From NCBI GenBank assembly GCA_937960645.1, contig CALGPJ010000014.1:1-34259 (forward strand): 34,259 nt of DNA. The letters are read 5' to 3'. How positions within the stretch are numbered: position 1 is the stretch's first letter; every line of letters begins with the position of its first letter. Made by a program: the position numbers and the translations under genes. The stretch is from an uncultured Spirochaetia bacterium (lineage in GTDB: Bacteria; Spirochaetota; Spirochaetia; JABEVK01). Under the pieces are notes generated by a model. The model did no database searches. It had not been told where the DNA came from and saw only the letters and a program-made list of their open reading frames with translations. Positions 1-7,536 of this stretch are shown here, in pieces.

Positions 1-773
1 AAAACCTGAACCTGACCCGTCCCGATCCCAGCTTGAGCACGGCCGAAAACATCCTCTACCAGCTTCGGGGAACGAAGGACTTCACCCGACTCGAGGCCAT
101 GTTGCTCGACATGGCTCTGGTCCTGCATGCCGAACACGGCGGTGGTAACAACTCCACCTTCTCGCTGCGGTTGGTCACCAGCGCCCTCACCGATACCTAC
201 TCCGCCATCGCGGCTGCCCTGGGCTCGCTCAAGGGGGTGCGCCACGGCGGTGCCAACATCAAGGTCCGGGAGATGGTCCAGGACATCCGTGCCCACCTCT
301 CCGATACTTCGGACAAGGCGCGCCTCAAAGATTACCTGGTCAAGATCGTAAAAAAGGAGGCCAACGATCGCACCGGTCTGATTTACGGACTGGGCCATGC
401 CGTGTACACCCTCTCGGACCCGAGGGCCGAGCTACTGCGCGAGCGGGCACGGGAGCTTGCCCGGGAAAAGGGACGCGAAGACGAGTTCGAGTTCTATCAA
501 AGCATCGAGAAGTTGGGCAAGGAGGTGTTGATCGAGGTCAAGGGCATCCCCGAGAACGAAATCTGCGCCAACGTGGACCTCTACAGCGGCTTCGTCTACG
601 AGATGCTGGGCATCCCGGAAGAGATGTACACACCGCTTTTCGCCATTGCACGGATCGCCGGCTGGTGCGCCCACCGCATCGAGGAGATCGTCAGCGGCGG
701 CAAGATCATCCGCCCGGCGTACAAGGCGGTGATGACCAACAACGTCTACAAACCCCTACACGAACGCGGCTAA
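1..773 (+). CDS. gltA: citrate synthase, C-terminal part (5' end outside window)
   Basis: Condenses oxaloacetate with acetyl-CoA to citrate. The reading frame is open from the left edge, so this is the 3' part of a larger gene; the TTG at 33 is not a convincing start because in-frame coding continues upstream of it. Family signatures are visible: a GGNNSTF stretch near nt 152, the HGGAN motif with an active-site histidine near nt 244, a second active-site histidine in GHAVY (nt 396-398), and the catalytic aspartate in NVDLYSG (nt 575-577). GHAVYTLSDPR replaces the GHRVY of the E. coli enzyme; I recall this variant from citrate synthases of anaerobes. 2-Methylcitrate synthase cannot be excluded from a fragment. 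The gene converges on galT with only 6 nt between the stop codons. Confidence 0.93.
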   Translation, partial: NLNLTRPDPSLSTAENILYQLRGTKDFTRLEAMLLDMALVLHAEHGGGNNSTFSLRLVTSALTDTYSAIAAALGSLKGVRHGGANIKVREMVQDIRAHLSDTSDKARLKDYLVKIVKKEANDRTGLIYGLGHAVYTLSDPRAELLRERARELAREKGREDEFEFYQSIEKLGKEVLIEVKGIPENEICANVDLYSGFVYEMLGIPEEMYTPLFAIARIAGWCAHRIEEIVSGGKIIRPAYKAVMTNNVYKPLHERG

Positions 774-779
774 CCAAAA

Positions 780-1796
780 TCACAGGACAGCCGCACACTC
801 CCGCAGGCGTTGGGCTGCCAACTCGGGGGTGATGTCGCGCTGGGCCTGAGCAAAGATTTCGTAACCCACCATGAACTTGCGAACGGTGGCGCTCCGCAGA
901 AGCGGGGGCGCGAACGCCCAAAACAGGCCCCAGTGCTCTGTGTGATCGGTGTTGGCGGGAGCCTGGTAGATGCCCATCGAGTAGGGAAAGGGGCATTGGA
1001 ACACCTGGTCGTAGGTACGGATGAGCTGTTGCAAAATATTCCCGAGGCTTTCCTTTTGATCGGCTTGCAGCAATCCCAGATGGGAGATCGAAAACCTCGG
1101 CAGCACCAGGGTTTCGAACGGCCACACCGCCCAAAACGGTACCACGACCATCCAGTGCGGGTTTTGCAGCACCACACGCTCTTTTGCCTCATCCTCCTTC
1201 TGCGCCAATTCCTCCAGCAGGTTGACGCCGTGTTTTTCTCGGTACCGTCGCAGACTCTCATCCATGCGCTCGGGGACGCTGGGCATAAAATTGCTGGCCC
1301 AGACCTGGCCATGCGGGTGGGGGTTGGAGGCTCCCATCATCTCGCCGCGGTTTTCGAAGATCTGAACCCAGCGCACCCACCCGAGCCCACCGAGATCCCG
1401 GTACTGGTCCTGCCACATGTCGATCACGGCGCGCATTTCCTCGGCGGTCAAATCGGCCAGGTGGGCAAGGTGGTTGGGGTGGTAGACCAGCACCCGGCAC
1501 AGGCCTCGTACCTGCTCGGCCCGGAACAGTCCCACGTTCCATTCGCCCGCATCATCCTGGGGACTCAGGGCCGCGTAATCGTTATCGAATACGAAGGTGG
1601 ACGTGTAATTCGGATTGCGTTCCCCGTTGGCCCGGAGGTTGCCGGGGCAGAGGTAGCAGTTGGGATCGACGGTCCGGGGAACCGGGGGCTCGACCTTGCC
1701 CTGCCAGGGGCGTTGGGTGCGGTGGGGGCTGACCAGGACCCACTCGTTCAGGAGGGGGTTGTAACGCCGGTGGGGGCGCTGGGGGTTGAAGCTCAT
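780..1796 (-). CDS. galT: galactose-1-phosphate uridylyltransferase
   Basis: Leloir-pathway enzyme exchanging UMP between UDP-glucose and galactose-1-phosphate in the cytoplasm. The 338-residue protein has the HIT-superfamily active site HPHGQ at 160-164, with H162 the expected uridylylated histidine, and zinc-ligand cysteines in CYLC (47-50). The N-terminal RRYNPLLNEWVLVSPHR stretch is typical of the family, and the length matches the usual 330 to 350 residues. It is the last gene after lon, vanY and trmL on the minus strand, 31 nt below the trmL stop. It also appears to have its own promoter inside the trmL 3' end (see 1803-1831). No Shine-Dalgarno sequence precedes the ATG. No other Leloir genes are in the window. 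Confidence 0.95.
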   Translation of the reverse strand: MSFNPQRPHRRYNPLLNEWVLVSPHRTQRPWQGKVEPPVPRTVDPNCYLCPGNLRANGERNPNYTSTFVFDNDYAALSPQDDAGEWNVGLFRAEQVRGLCRVLVYHPNHLAHLADLTAEEMRAVIDMWQDQYRDLGGLGWVRWVQIFENRGEMMGASNPHPHGQVWASNFMPSVPERMDESLRRYREKHGVNLLEELAQKEDEAKERVVLQNPHWMVVVPFWAVWPFETLVLPRFSISHLGLLQADQKESLGNILQQLIRTYDQVFQCPFPYSMGIYQAPANTDHTEHWGLFWAFAPPLLRSATVRKFMVGYEIFAQAQRDITPELAAQRLRECAAVL

Positions 1797-1802
1797 GGGT
1801 AC

Positions 1803-1831
1803 AGCATGCCAGCGCTTGGGCCCCAGGTCAA
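1803..1831 (-). promoter_or_regulatory. candidate galT promoter, leaderless type
   Basis: On the minus strand: TTGACC (5 of 6 to the sigma-70 -35 consensus), a 17-nt spacer, CATGCT (3 of 6 to the -10), then 6 nt (GTACCC) to the galT ATG. The expected start of transcription is the A of the ATG or within a base of it, giving an mRNA without a leader. This agrees with the lack of a Shine-Dalgarno sequence. The -10 is weak, so the call leans on the -35 match, the exact spacing and recurrence of the same layout elsewhere in the window. Confidence 0.45.
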
Positions 1832-2328
1832 GGGAAGCGGCTGCCGTCCCGGCGGGGCCCCCAGTCCTGAAGTCCGGGAAAGCCCAGCTGCCGCAGGGCC
1901 TCGTACACCACCACGGCGGCCGCGCTGGAAAGGTTGAGGCTGCGTCGGTTGGGCAGCATCGGGATACGGAGGGAGCGGTCCAGGTAGCGCTCCAGCAGCT
2001 CCTCGGGCAGGCCCGCCGTCTCCTTGCCGAAGATCAAGTAGTCTCCTTCCCGGTAGCACGCCGTGGTATGGTTGCGAACGGCCTTGGTACTGGCCAGCCA
2101 GACCCGCGTCGGATCGACCGTCTCCCAAAACGCCGCGAAGCTCGGGTGTTGCACGATTTCCACGTGGTACCAGTAGTCCAGGCCGGCCCTTTTCAGTTTG
2201 GCGTCGGTGATGGTGAAGCCCAGCGGGTGAACCAGGTGGAGGCGGCAGCCGGTGGCCGCGCAGGTGCGGGCCACGTTGCCGGTGTTTTGCGGGATTTCCG
2301 GTTCGACCAGGACGACGTTAAGGGGCAC
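1828..2328 (-). CDS. trmL: tRNA (cytidine/uridine-34-2'-O)-methyltransferase TrmL
   Basis: SPOUT-class methyltransferase expected to 2'-O-methylate the wobble nucleotide of leucine tRNAs using S-adenosylmethionine. The 166 residues match the minimal TrmL length and carry the family motifs in order: an N-terminal LVEPEIPQNTGN stretch (about 7-18), the FGKETAGLP knot motif near 100-108, and RSLNLSSAAAVV near 128-139 forming the trefoil-knot cofactor site. There is no extra RNA-binding domain, as expected for TrmL rather than TrmH or RlmB. The start is a GTG that overlaps the end of the upstream peptidase gene by 11 nt, so translation is probably coupled. The ribosome binding site is poor. Confidence 0.93.
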   Translation of the reverse strand: MPLNVVLVEPEIPQNTGNVARTCAATGCRLHLVHPLGFTITDAKLKRAGLDYWYHVEIVQHPSFAAFWETVDPTRVWLASTKAVRNHTTACYREGDYLIFGKETAGLPEELLERYLDRSLRIPMLPNRRSLNLSSAAAVVVYEALRQLGFPGLQDWGPRRDGSRFP

Positions 2329-3097
2329 GGCGGACCCGCCGCAGGAGGTCTTTGTGTTCGTGGAGCCAGGTGAGCATCAGATACTGCAAATCGTCGAAAA
2401 AATCACGCTGAAGCACGCAGGCCTCGAAGCCGATGTAGCGCCAGTGCCAGCTCTCCCACTGGTAGCCTGTTCGCGCCTCGTGGCCGCGCGGGTAGGAGAG
2501 GCTGAACCCGAACCGCCACGCGTTGGCCTTGAGCCATTGACCTTCCGGTGTTTCGGCAAAGGCGTTGGTGACGTCGCCGAAGTCCAGGGTGGTGCCGAGC
2601 TGGTGCTGGCTGTGACCCGCACGCGCACTGTAGGTGTTGGCCCGGGCCTCTCCGTCGCGGCGGGCGTAGGACGCAAACAGGGCCCGTTGGGTTTCGTAAC
2701 TCCGAAAGGCGCTGGATACCACCAGGTTCAGCCCTTCCCGACGGGCAGCCTGGACAAGGCTGCTCAGGGCCGGAAGGACGAGGGCCCGTACACTCAGGCC
2801 CGATCGGCGCACCGGGACTGACAGGCCGTCGAGGGAGACCAGGTCCGTCGGGGCATAGTCGACGGGTAGGGGGTGCTCTTTGTCCACTAAAATCCACAAA
2901 CCCGCATCCGATTGCAACACCTTGTCCAGGAGGCTCAGGAAGCGCCTCGGGTTTTGCAACACCTTCGGGAGGACGCTTTCCCATTGGTTCGTGAACAATT
3001 TTTCCAGCTGCGGCGTTTCTAAATCGAAGTTCGGGTGCAGGACCTGAGCCCCCAGCTCGGCGGCCAGCAGGCAGAGGATCAAAACACGAGCTGCCAT
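2318..3097 (-). CDS. D-alanyl-D-alanine carboxypeptidase, VanY type (peptidase M15B)
   Basis: Exported zinc peptidase predicted to trim the terminal D-Ala from peptidoglycan stem peptides. The 259-residue protein starts with a short signal peptide (hydrophobic 4-13, likely cleavage near LGAQ at 15-18). The C-terminal half has the M15B zinc site: H165 and D172 in HQLGTTLDFGD, then E215 and H218 in ESWHWRY, giving the usual two His, one Asp and one catalytic Glu. The SAFRSYETQ segment at 129-137 is also typical. The gene overlaps the lon 3' end by 19 nt and trmL by 11 nt, so it lies inside a coupled run, although lon has no functional link. A vancomycin-resistance role is not suggested, because no vanHAX-type neighbours are present. 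Confidence 0.9.
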   Translation of the reverse strand: MAARVLILCLLAAELGAQVLHPNFDLETPQLEKLFTNQWESVLPKVLQNPRRFLSLLDKVLQSDAGLWILVDKEHPLPVDYAPTDLVSLDGLSVPVRRSGLSVRALVLPALSSLVQAARREGLNLVVSSAFRSYETQRALFASYARRDGEARANTYSARAGHSQHQLGTTLDFGDVTNAFAETPEGQWLKANAWRFGFSLSYPRGHEARTGYQWESWHWRYIGFEACVLQRDFFDDLQYLMLTWLHEHKDLLRRVRRAP

Positions 3098-5427
3098 ACT
3101 TCTTCGATTTTTTCTACAGGGTAGGGCTTCAGACCCTTGCGGATGTACTCGGGTATCTCCTCCCAGTCCTTGAGGTTGGACTGGGGAAAGATGATGTTTT
3201 TGATTCCCTGTCGACGGGCTGCGATGGTTTTTTCCTTAAGACCGCCGATGGCCATCACCTTACCGGTCAGCGAGAGCTCGCCGGTCATCGCGAAGGTAGG
3301 CTTCACTTTTTTCTCCCTTGCCAAACTCAGCAAACTCGTCGCCATGGTGATGCCGGCACTCGGTCCATCCTTGGGGGTGGCCCCCTCGGGAATGTGTAGG
3401 TGGATGGTGTTCTTCTCGAAGAACTCGGGGGGGATGTTGTGTTTTTTGGCACGCGACATCACCACGGTGTAGGCAATCTGGGCGCTCTCGCGCATCACTT
3501 CCCCCATTCGGCCCGTCAGTCGCAGTCCCCCTTTGCCCAGGCTCTTGACCGATTCGATCACCAGGACCGTTCCGCCCAGGCTGGTCCAGGCCAGGCCGTA
3601 GACCATACCCACGCTGTCCAGCTTGAGCTCGTTGTCTTCCGGGTAGAGGGGCTTTCCGAGGTACTCGTTGAGGTGCTCGACCCCCAGGCTGAGGGGTTCC
3701 TTGAGCTGGTCTTTCACGATCTTGCTGGCCAGCTTTCGGTGGACCTTGTTGATAGCCTTCTCCAGATTCCGCACACCGGCCTCGCGGGCGTAGCCCCGAA
3801 TGATGCCGATGAGGGCCGGCTTGGAGAATCTGACCAGCCTGGGCGGGATGCCGTGGGACTCCTCGCTCTTGGGGATCAGGTAGCGGGTGGCGATGGCCAC
3901 CTTTTCTTCCTCGATGTAGCCGCTGAGGCGGATGACTTCCATCCTGTCCAGCAGCGGACGCGGGATCCCCTCAAAGGTGTTCGCGGTGGCGATGAAGAGC
4001 ACCCGGCTGATGTCGAAGGGGAGGTCGAGGTAGTGGTCCCGGAAGCTCACGTTTTGCTCGGGGTCCAGGACCTCGAGCAGGGCAGAGCTGGGGTCGCCCT
4101 GGTAGCTCTGCGCCAGCTTGTCGATTTCGTCGATCATGAACACCGGGCGCTTGGATCCGGTGATCTTCAATCCCTGGATGATCTTGCCGGGAAGGGCGCC
4201 CACGTAGGTTCGCCGATGTCCCTTGATCTCTGCCTCGTCCCGCATACCGCCGACGCTGAAACGGAAAAAGGGCCGGTCCAGGGCCCGCGCGATGCTCTTG
4301 CCGATGCTGGTTTTCCCGACCCCGGGCGGCCCGATCAGGCACAGGATGCTGCCCTTCGAGTCCTTCTTGAGTTTGCGCACGGCGATGAACTCCAGGATGC
4401 GTTCCTTCACGTCCTCCAACCCATAGTGGTCCTTGTTCAGGATACGTTCGGCCTTGGCCATGTCGATGACCTCCGGTGGCGGATCGTTCCAGGGCAGCTT
4501 CACGATGGTTTCCAGGTAGTTGCGGGTCACGATGTACTCGCTGGAATTCGGGTCCATGAGGTTGAACTTTTCCAGTTCGGAATCCACCGTCTCCTTGACT
4601 TCGCCCTCGAAGTGGAAGCTGTCGATTTTTTCTTTGAACTTGTTGTAGTCCGATCCCTTGGCGTCCGTGGTGATGCCCAATTCCTTTTGGATGGCCTTGA
4701 GCTCCTCCCGGAGAAAGTATTCGCGCTGGTTTTTCTCGATGCGCTCGTTGATTTGGTGCGTGATCTTTTTCTGGATCTTCACCAGCTCGAGCTCTTTTTG
4801 AATCGCCACCAGCACGTTTTCCAGCCGACGGCGCACGTTGAAGTCCTCAAGGAATTCCTGTTGCTGATCTCGGGGAAGATTGAGGATGCTCGCCAGGAAG
4901 TCTGCCAACTTGTTTGGCTGCATGACATCGTTCAGGTTGAGTCGGATCTGTTCGGTAAAGATGGGATTGTTTTCCGACAGCTGTTTCAACACCGCATAGA
5001 TGGACCGCATGAGGGCCTTGATTTCCAGAGAGTCGCCGTCGTCGTCTTCCTCCGGAGGATATTCCACGATGGCGGACTTTCGCTGGCCGTCGGCCATGAA
5101 CTTGAGCACGCGAAACCTTCGGAGGGTCGTCACGAAGATGTTGATGCCGTCATCCGGAAGGTTGATTTTCTTGACGATCTTGGCGACCGTACCCACCTCG
5201 TAATAATCTTGCCGGGTGGGGGCGTGAGGTTCCTCCCCTTTTCGCGTCAGGAGGAAACCGACCATCTTGGTGGTGGAAAGGGACTCTTCCACGGTTTCGA
5301 TGTCGGAGGGCGAAGTGATCATGATCGGGGTGAAGATGCCCGGAAAGATGGGCCGCCCCTCCAAACCGATCAGAAGCAAACGCGGGGGAAGGAGTTGATC
5401 CGAAGGAAGGAGGGGACCGTCGCTCAT
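3079..5427 (-). CDS. lon: ATP-dependent Lon protease
   Basis: Cytoplasmic AAA+ protease that degrades misfolded and regulatory proteins. The 782 residues are full length for bacterial LonA: N-terminal substrate-binding domain (about 12-210), coiled-coil region (about 210-260), AAA+ module with Walker A GPPGVGKT at 366-373, and C-terminal serine protease domain. The catalytic dyad is S690 in PKDGPSAG and K733 in GGLKEK, with the same 43-residue spacing as in the E. coli enzyme. An acidic stretch EEDDDGD near 126-132 lies in the N-domain. The ATG at 5427 has a GAAGAGG ribosome binding site 6 nt upstream. It heads the minus-strand run lon-vanY-trmL-galT and diverges from recO. I saw no CIRCE or other heat-shock operator. 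Confidence 0.97.
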   Translation of the reverse strand: MSDGPLLPSDQLLPPRLLLIGLEGRPIFPGIFTPIMITSPSDIETVEESLSTTKMVGFLLTRKGEEPHAPTRQDYYEVGTVAKIVKKINLPDDGINIFVTTLRRFRVLKFMADGQRKSAIVEYPPEEDDDGDSLEIKALMRSIYAVLKQLSENNPIFTEQIRLNLNDVMQPNKLADFLASILNLPRDQQQEFLEDFNVRRRLENVLVAIQKELELVKIQKKITHQINERIEKNQREYFLREELKAIQKELGITTDAKGSDYNKFKEKIDSFHFEGEVKETVDSELEKFNLMDPNSSEYIVTRNYLETIVKLPWNDPPPEVIDMAKAERILNKDHYGLEDVKERILEFIAVRKLKKDSKGSILCLIGPPGVGKTSIGKSIARALDRPFFRFSVGGMRDEAEIKGHRRTYVGALPGKIIQGLKITGSKRPVFMIDEIDKLAQSYQGDPSSALLEVLDPEQNVSFRDHYLDLPFDISRVLFIATANTFEGIPRPLLDRMEVIRLSGYIEEEKVAIATRYLIPKSEESHGIPPRLVRFSKPALIGIIRGYAREAGVRNLEKAINKVHRKLASKIVKDQLKEPLSLGVEHLNEYLGKPLYPEDNELKLDSVGMVYGLAWTSLGGTVLVIESVKSLGKGGLRLTGRMGEVMRESAQIAYTVVMSRAKKHNIPPEFFEKNTIHLHIPEGATPKDGPSAGITMATSLLSLAREKKVKPTFAMTGELSLTGKVMAIGGLKEKTIAARRQGIKNIIFPQSNLKDWEEIPEYIRKGLKPYPVEKIEEVWQLVF

Positions 5428-5446
5428 GATGACCTCTTCAGGTGAT

Positions 5447-5475
5447 TTGTCTTACGATAACTTGAGTTATAAGGT
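5447..5475 (+). promoter_or_regulatory. candidate recO operon promoter
   Basis: TTGTCT (4 of 6), 17-nt spacer, TAAGGT (3 of 6). Transcription would start near 5482, just before the GGGAGG ribosome binding site at 5486-5491. The next possible hexamer, TATAAA at 5475-5480, has no -35 at suitable spacing. The region is AT-rich compared with its surroundings, which supports a promoter here, but the exact boxes are uncertain. Confidence 0.33.
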
Positions 5476-5499
5476 ATAAAGACTCGGGAGGTTGTGCAA
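5471..5499 (-). promoter_or_regulatory. candidate lon promoter
   Basis: On the minus strand: TTGCAC (4 of 6), 17-nt spacer, TACCTT (3 of 6), leaving a leader of roughly 37 nt before the lon ATG with its own ribosome binding site. The -10 overlaps, base for base, the -10 proposed for recO on the other strand (5470-5475), inside the AT-rich element TTATAAGGTATAAA. If both are real, the two genes compete for RNA polymerase. Confidence 0.3.
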
Positions 5500-5503
5500 G
5501 ACC

Positions 5504-6232
5504 TTGCAGCGGCACCATCAGACCCAGGCCCTCTTGCTCAAAAGCGATGCCCTGGGAGAAACCCACCGGTTGGGGACCTTTCTGTCGGCCGATCTGGGAC
5601 TGTTTCGGGCAACCTTTTTCGGAGCCCGAAGCCCGAACAGCCGTCTGGGTGCCCTGGCGGTGCCGTTTCAACACCTGGAACTCTGGCTTTACCATCAGCC
5701 TGTCAAGAACTACTGGAAGGTGACCGATGCCCGCGAGATTTTGCCCCTGGACGGTTTACGACAGGATCTGGAGCGTTACCTCGCCGCCTGCCTCTGGGCC
5801 GAGCTGGCCCTGTATTCGCATGCCGAGGGAGACTGGGCCGCCTCCTACCAGCACCTGGCCGAGGCTCTCACCCTGCTCAATTCGTGGCCGCCCTCGGAGG
5901 TACGGCCGCTCAACATCCAGTTTTGCCTCCGGTGGGTGGCCTTTTTGGGGTATCCCGTCACTTTCCACGATGCGAAATCGGACAAAATCGGGGAAAAAAA
6001 TCATATTATAGTTGAGCCAGAATCCCTGGGTGCCCTGATTCGGTCGCCTCTGGGGGAATACCCGCCTGTGAACAATCCGGCCCTCGTGGAAGATCGGATT
6101 TTTCAGTATCTTGAAGAGGTGCTGGGTCGGACTCTCCTGACACTGAAAAGCTGGAGGCAGGCGCACGTCGCACAACGCCCCGGAGGCGATGCCAGCGATC
6201 TCAATGAAAAAAAGGAAGGAGCGGCAACATGA
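5504..6232 (+). CDS. recO: DNA repair protein RecO
   Basis: Recombination mediator that helps load RecA on SSB-coated single-stranded DNA in the RecF pathway. The N-terminal OB-fold is recognisable from TQALLLKSDALGET and the following DLGLFRATFFGAR segment. The LWLYHQPV...KVTD segment matches what I recall of spirochaete RecO. There is no four-cysteine zinc finger in the C-terminal half, unlike many RecO proteins. I chose TTG at 5504 (242 residues) because it leaves a normal short N-terminus before the OB-fold; the alternative TTG at 5492 sits one base from the GGGAGG ribosome binding site and is too close. The stop overlaps the next ATG by 4 nt (ATGA). Confidence 0.85.
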   Translation: MQRHHQTQALLLKSDALGETHRLGTFLSADLGLFRATFFGARSPNSRLGALAVPFQHLELWLYHQPVKNYWKVTDAREILPLDGLRQDLERYLAACLWAELALYSHAEGDWAASYQHLAEALTLLNSWPPSEVRPLNIQFCLRWVAFLGYPVTFHDAKSDKIGEKNHIIVEPESLGALIRSPLGEYPPVNNPALVEDRIFQYLEEVLGRTLLTLKSWRQAHVAQRPGGDASDLNEKKEGAAT

Positions 6233-7536
6233 GGATGGTGGACCTGATTCGCAAAAAACGTGAGGGTGAATCCCTGCTGCGTCACGAAATCGATTTTTTT
6301 ATCCGCGGCCTGGTCAGTGGCCAGATCCCCGAGTATCAGGCCAGCGCCTGGCTCATGGCGGTGTATTTCAGGGGGATGAGCTTTGAGGAAACCGCGGCCC
6401 TCACCCAGGCCATGATCGACTCGGGCACGGTACTGAACTTTCCCGGTCTCGGTCCCCTGGTGGACAAACATAGCACCGGCGGAGTGGGGGACAAGATCAG
6501 CCTGCCCCTGGCCCCGCTGGCGGCGGCTTGCGGGATCAAGGTGCCCATGATGAGCGGCCGCGGCCTGGGGCATACGGGCGGGACCCTGGACAAGCTGGAG
6601 AGCATGACGGGCTACTCCACCCAGCAGAGTCCCCAATCGGTGGAGGATCTTCTGCACAAATGCGGTTACGCGATGTTCGGCCAGAGCAAGACCATGGTGC
6701 CCGCGGACCGCATCCTCTATGCGTTGCGCGACGTTACCGCCACGGTGGAGTCCATCCCCCTGATCACCGCCAGCATCCTCTCCAAAAAATTCGCCGAGGG
6801 GGCGGATGGTCTGGTCTTCGATGTGAAATGCGGCAAAGGTGCCTTCATGAAGGACCTCGATTCGGCAAACCGGCTGGCCCGGAGTCTGACCGAGACCGCC
6901 CGCGTGCTGGGCAAGAGGGCCGTGGCCGTGGTCACCGCCATGGACGAACCGCTGGGGTACATGATTGGCAACTGGCTGGAGGTGGAGGAAAGCCTCGATG
7001 TGCTGGAGGGCCGCGGCCCTGCCGATGTCACCGAGCTGACCCTGCGCCTCAATGCGTGGATGCTGGTGCTGGGCGGTTTGGTTGGGGACGTGGAGGCGGG
7101 GTTGGCCCTCAGCCGTGAGGTTCTGGCCAGCTCCAAACCCCGAGACCTCTTCCTCCGTAACGTGGCCCTCCAGGGCGGGAATCCCGATCAGGTGCTCGCC
7201 GACCGCGGCAAGCGGCGTGCGTACTATTGCAAGGTTGTCACCTCTCCTACAGACGGATACGTTCAGGGCTGGGATTCCCTGCGGCTGGGCCTTTTGGCCG
7301 GCTCCCTCGGGGCGGGGCGGGCCACGGTGGAAGACCGTATCAATCCCAACGTGGGCATCGAGCTTTTGGTCAAACGGGGAGATCGTGTGGTCAAGGGCCA
7401 AAAGCTGTGTCACCTCTGGCTGGATAACGACGCGCTCATGAGTCAGGCCCAGGAGGAAGTTGTCCAGGCCCTGAACATTGCCCAGAGTGCACCGCCGCCC
7501 GTCTCGCTCATCCTGGGAGAAGTGACGGCCCTATGA
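6229..7536 (+). CDS. deoA: pyrimidine-nucleoside (thymidine) phosphorylase
   Basis: Cleaves thymidine, deoxyuridine or uridine with phosphate to the free base and (deoxy)ribose-1-phosphate. The 435 residues fit the family. The signature KHSTGGVGDK is at 80-89, where it forms the phosphate site, followed by SGRGLGHTGGTLDKLE at 109-124. An N-terminal helical domain and a C-terminal pyrimidine-nucleoside phosphorylase domain (GYVQGWDSLRLG and onward) are present. The choice between thymidine phosphorylase (deoA) and the broader Pdp cannot be settled by eye. It overlaps recO and recJ by 4 nt on either side, so it is translationally coupled to DNA-repair genes. Its pathway partner deoC is about 10.5 kb away at 18060. 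Confidence 0.93.
   Translation: MRMVDLIRKKREGESLLRHEIDFFIRGLVSGQIPEYQASAWLMAVYFRGMSFEETAALTQAMIDSGTVLNFPGLGPLVDKHSTGGVGDKISLPLAPLAAACGIKVPMMSGRGLGHTGGTLDKLESMTGYSTQQSPQSVEDLLHKCGYAMFGQSKTMVPADRILYALRDVTATVESIPLITASILSKKFAEGADGLVFDVKCGKGAFMKDLDSANRLARSLTETARVLGKRAVAVVTAMDEPLGYMIGNWLEVEESLDVLEGRGPADVTELTLRLNAWMLVLGGLVGDVEAGLALSREVLASSKPRDLFLRNVALQGGNPDQVLADRGKRRAYYCKVVTSPTDGYVQGWDSLRLGLLAGSLGAGRATVEDRINPNVGIELLVKRGDRVVKGQKLCHLWLDNDALMSQAQEEVVQALNIAQSAPPPVSLILGEVTAL

Noticed and set aside
766-794. 6-bp inverted repeat GCGGCT/AGCCGC spanning the stops of citrate synthase and galT, possible terminator
   Set aside because: Short stem, 17-nt loop and no T-run on either strand; expected by chance in GC-rich DNA.
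3400-5445. 681-codon open frame opposite lon
   Set aside because: Antisense to a clear Lon protease, with low-complexity H/D/L/V composition and no motif.
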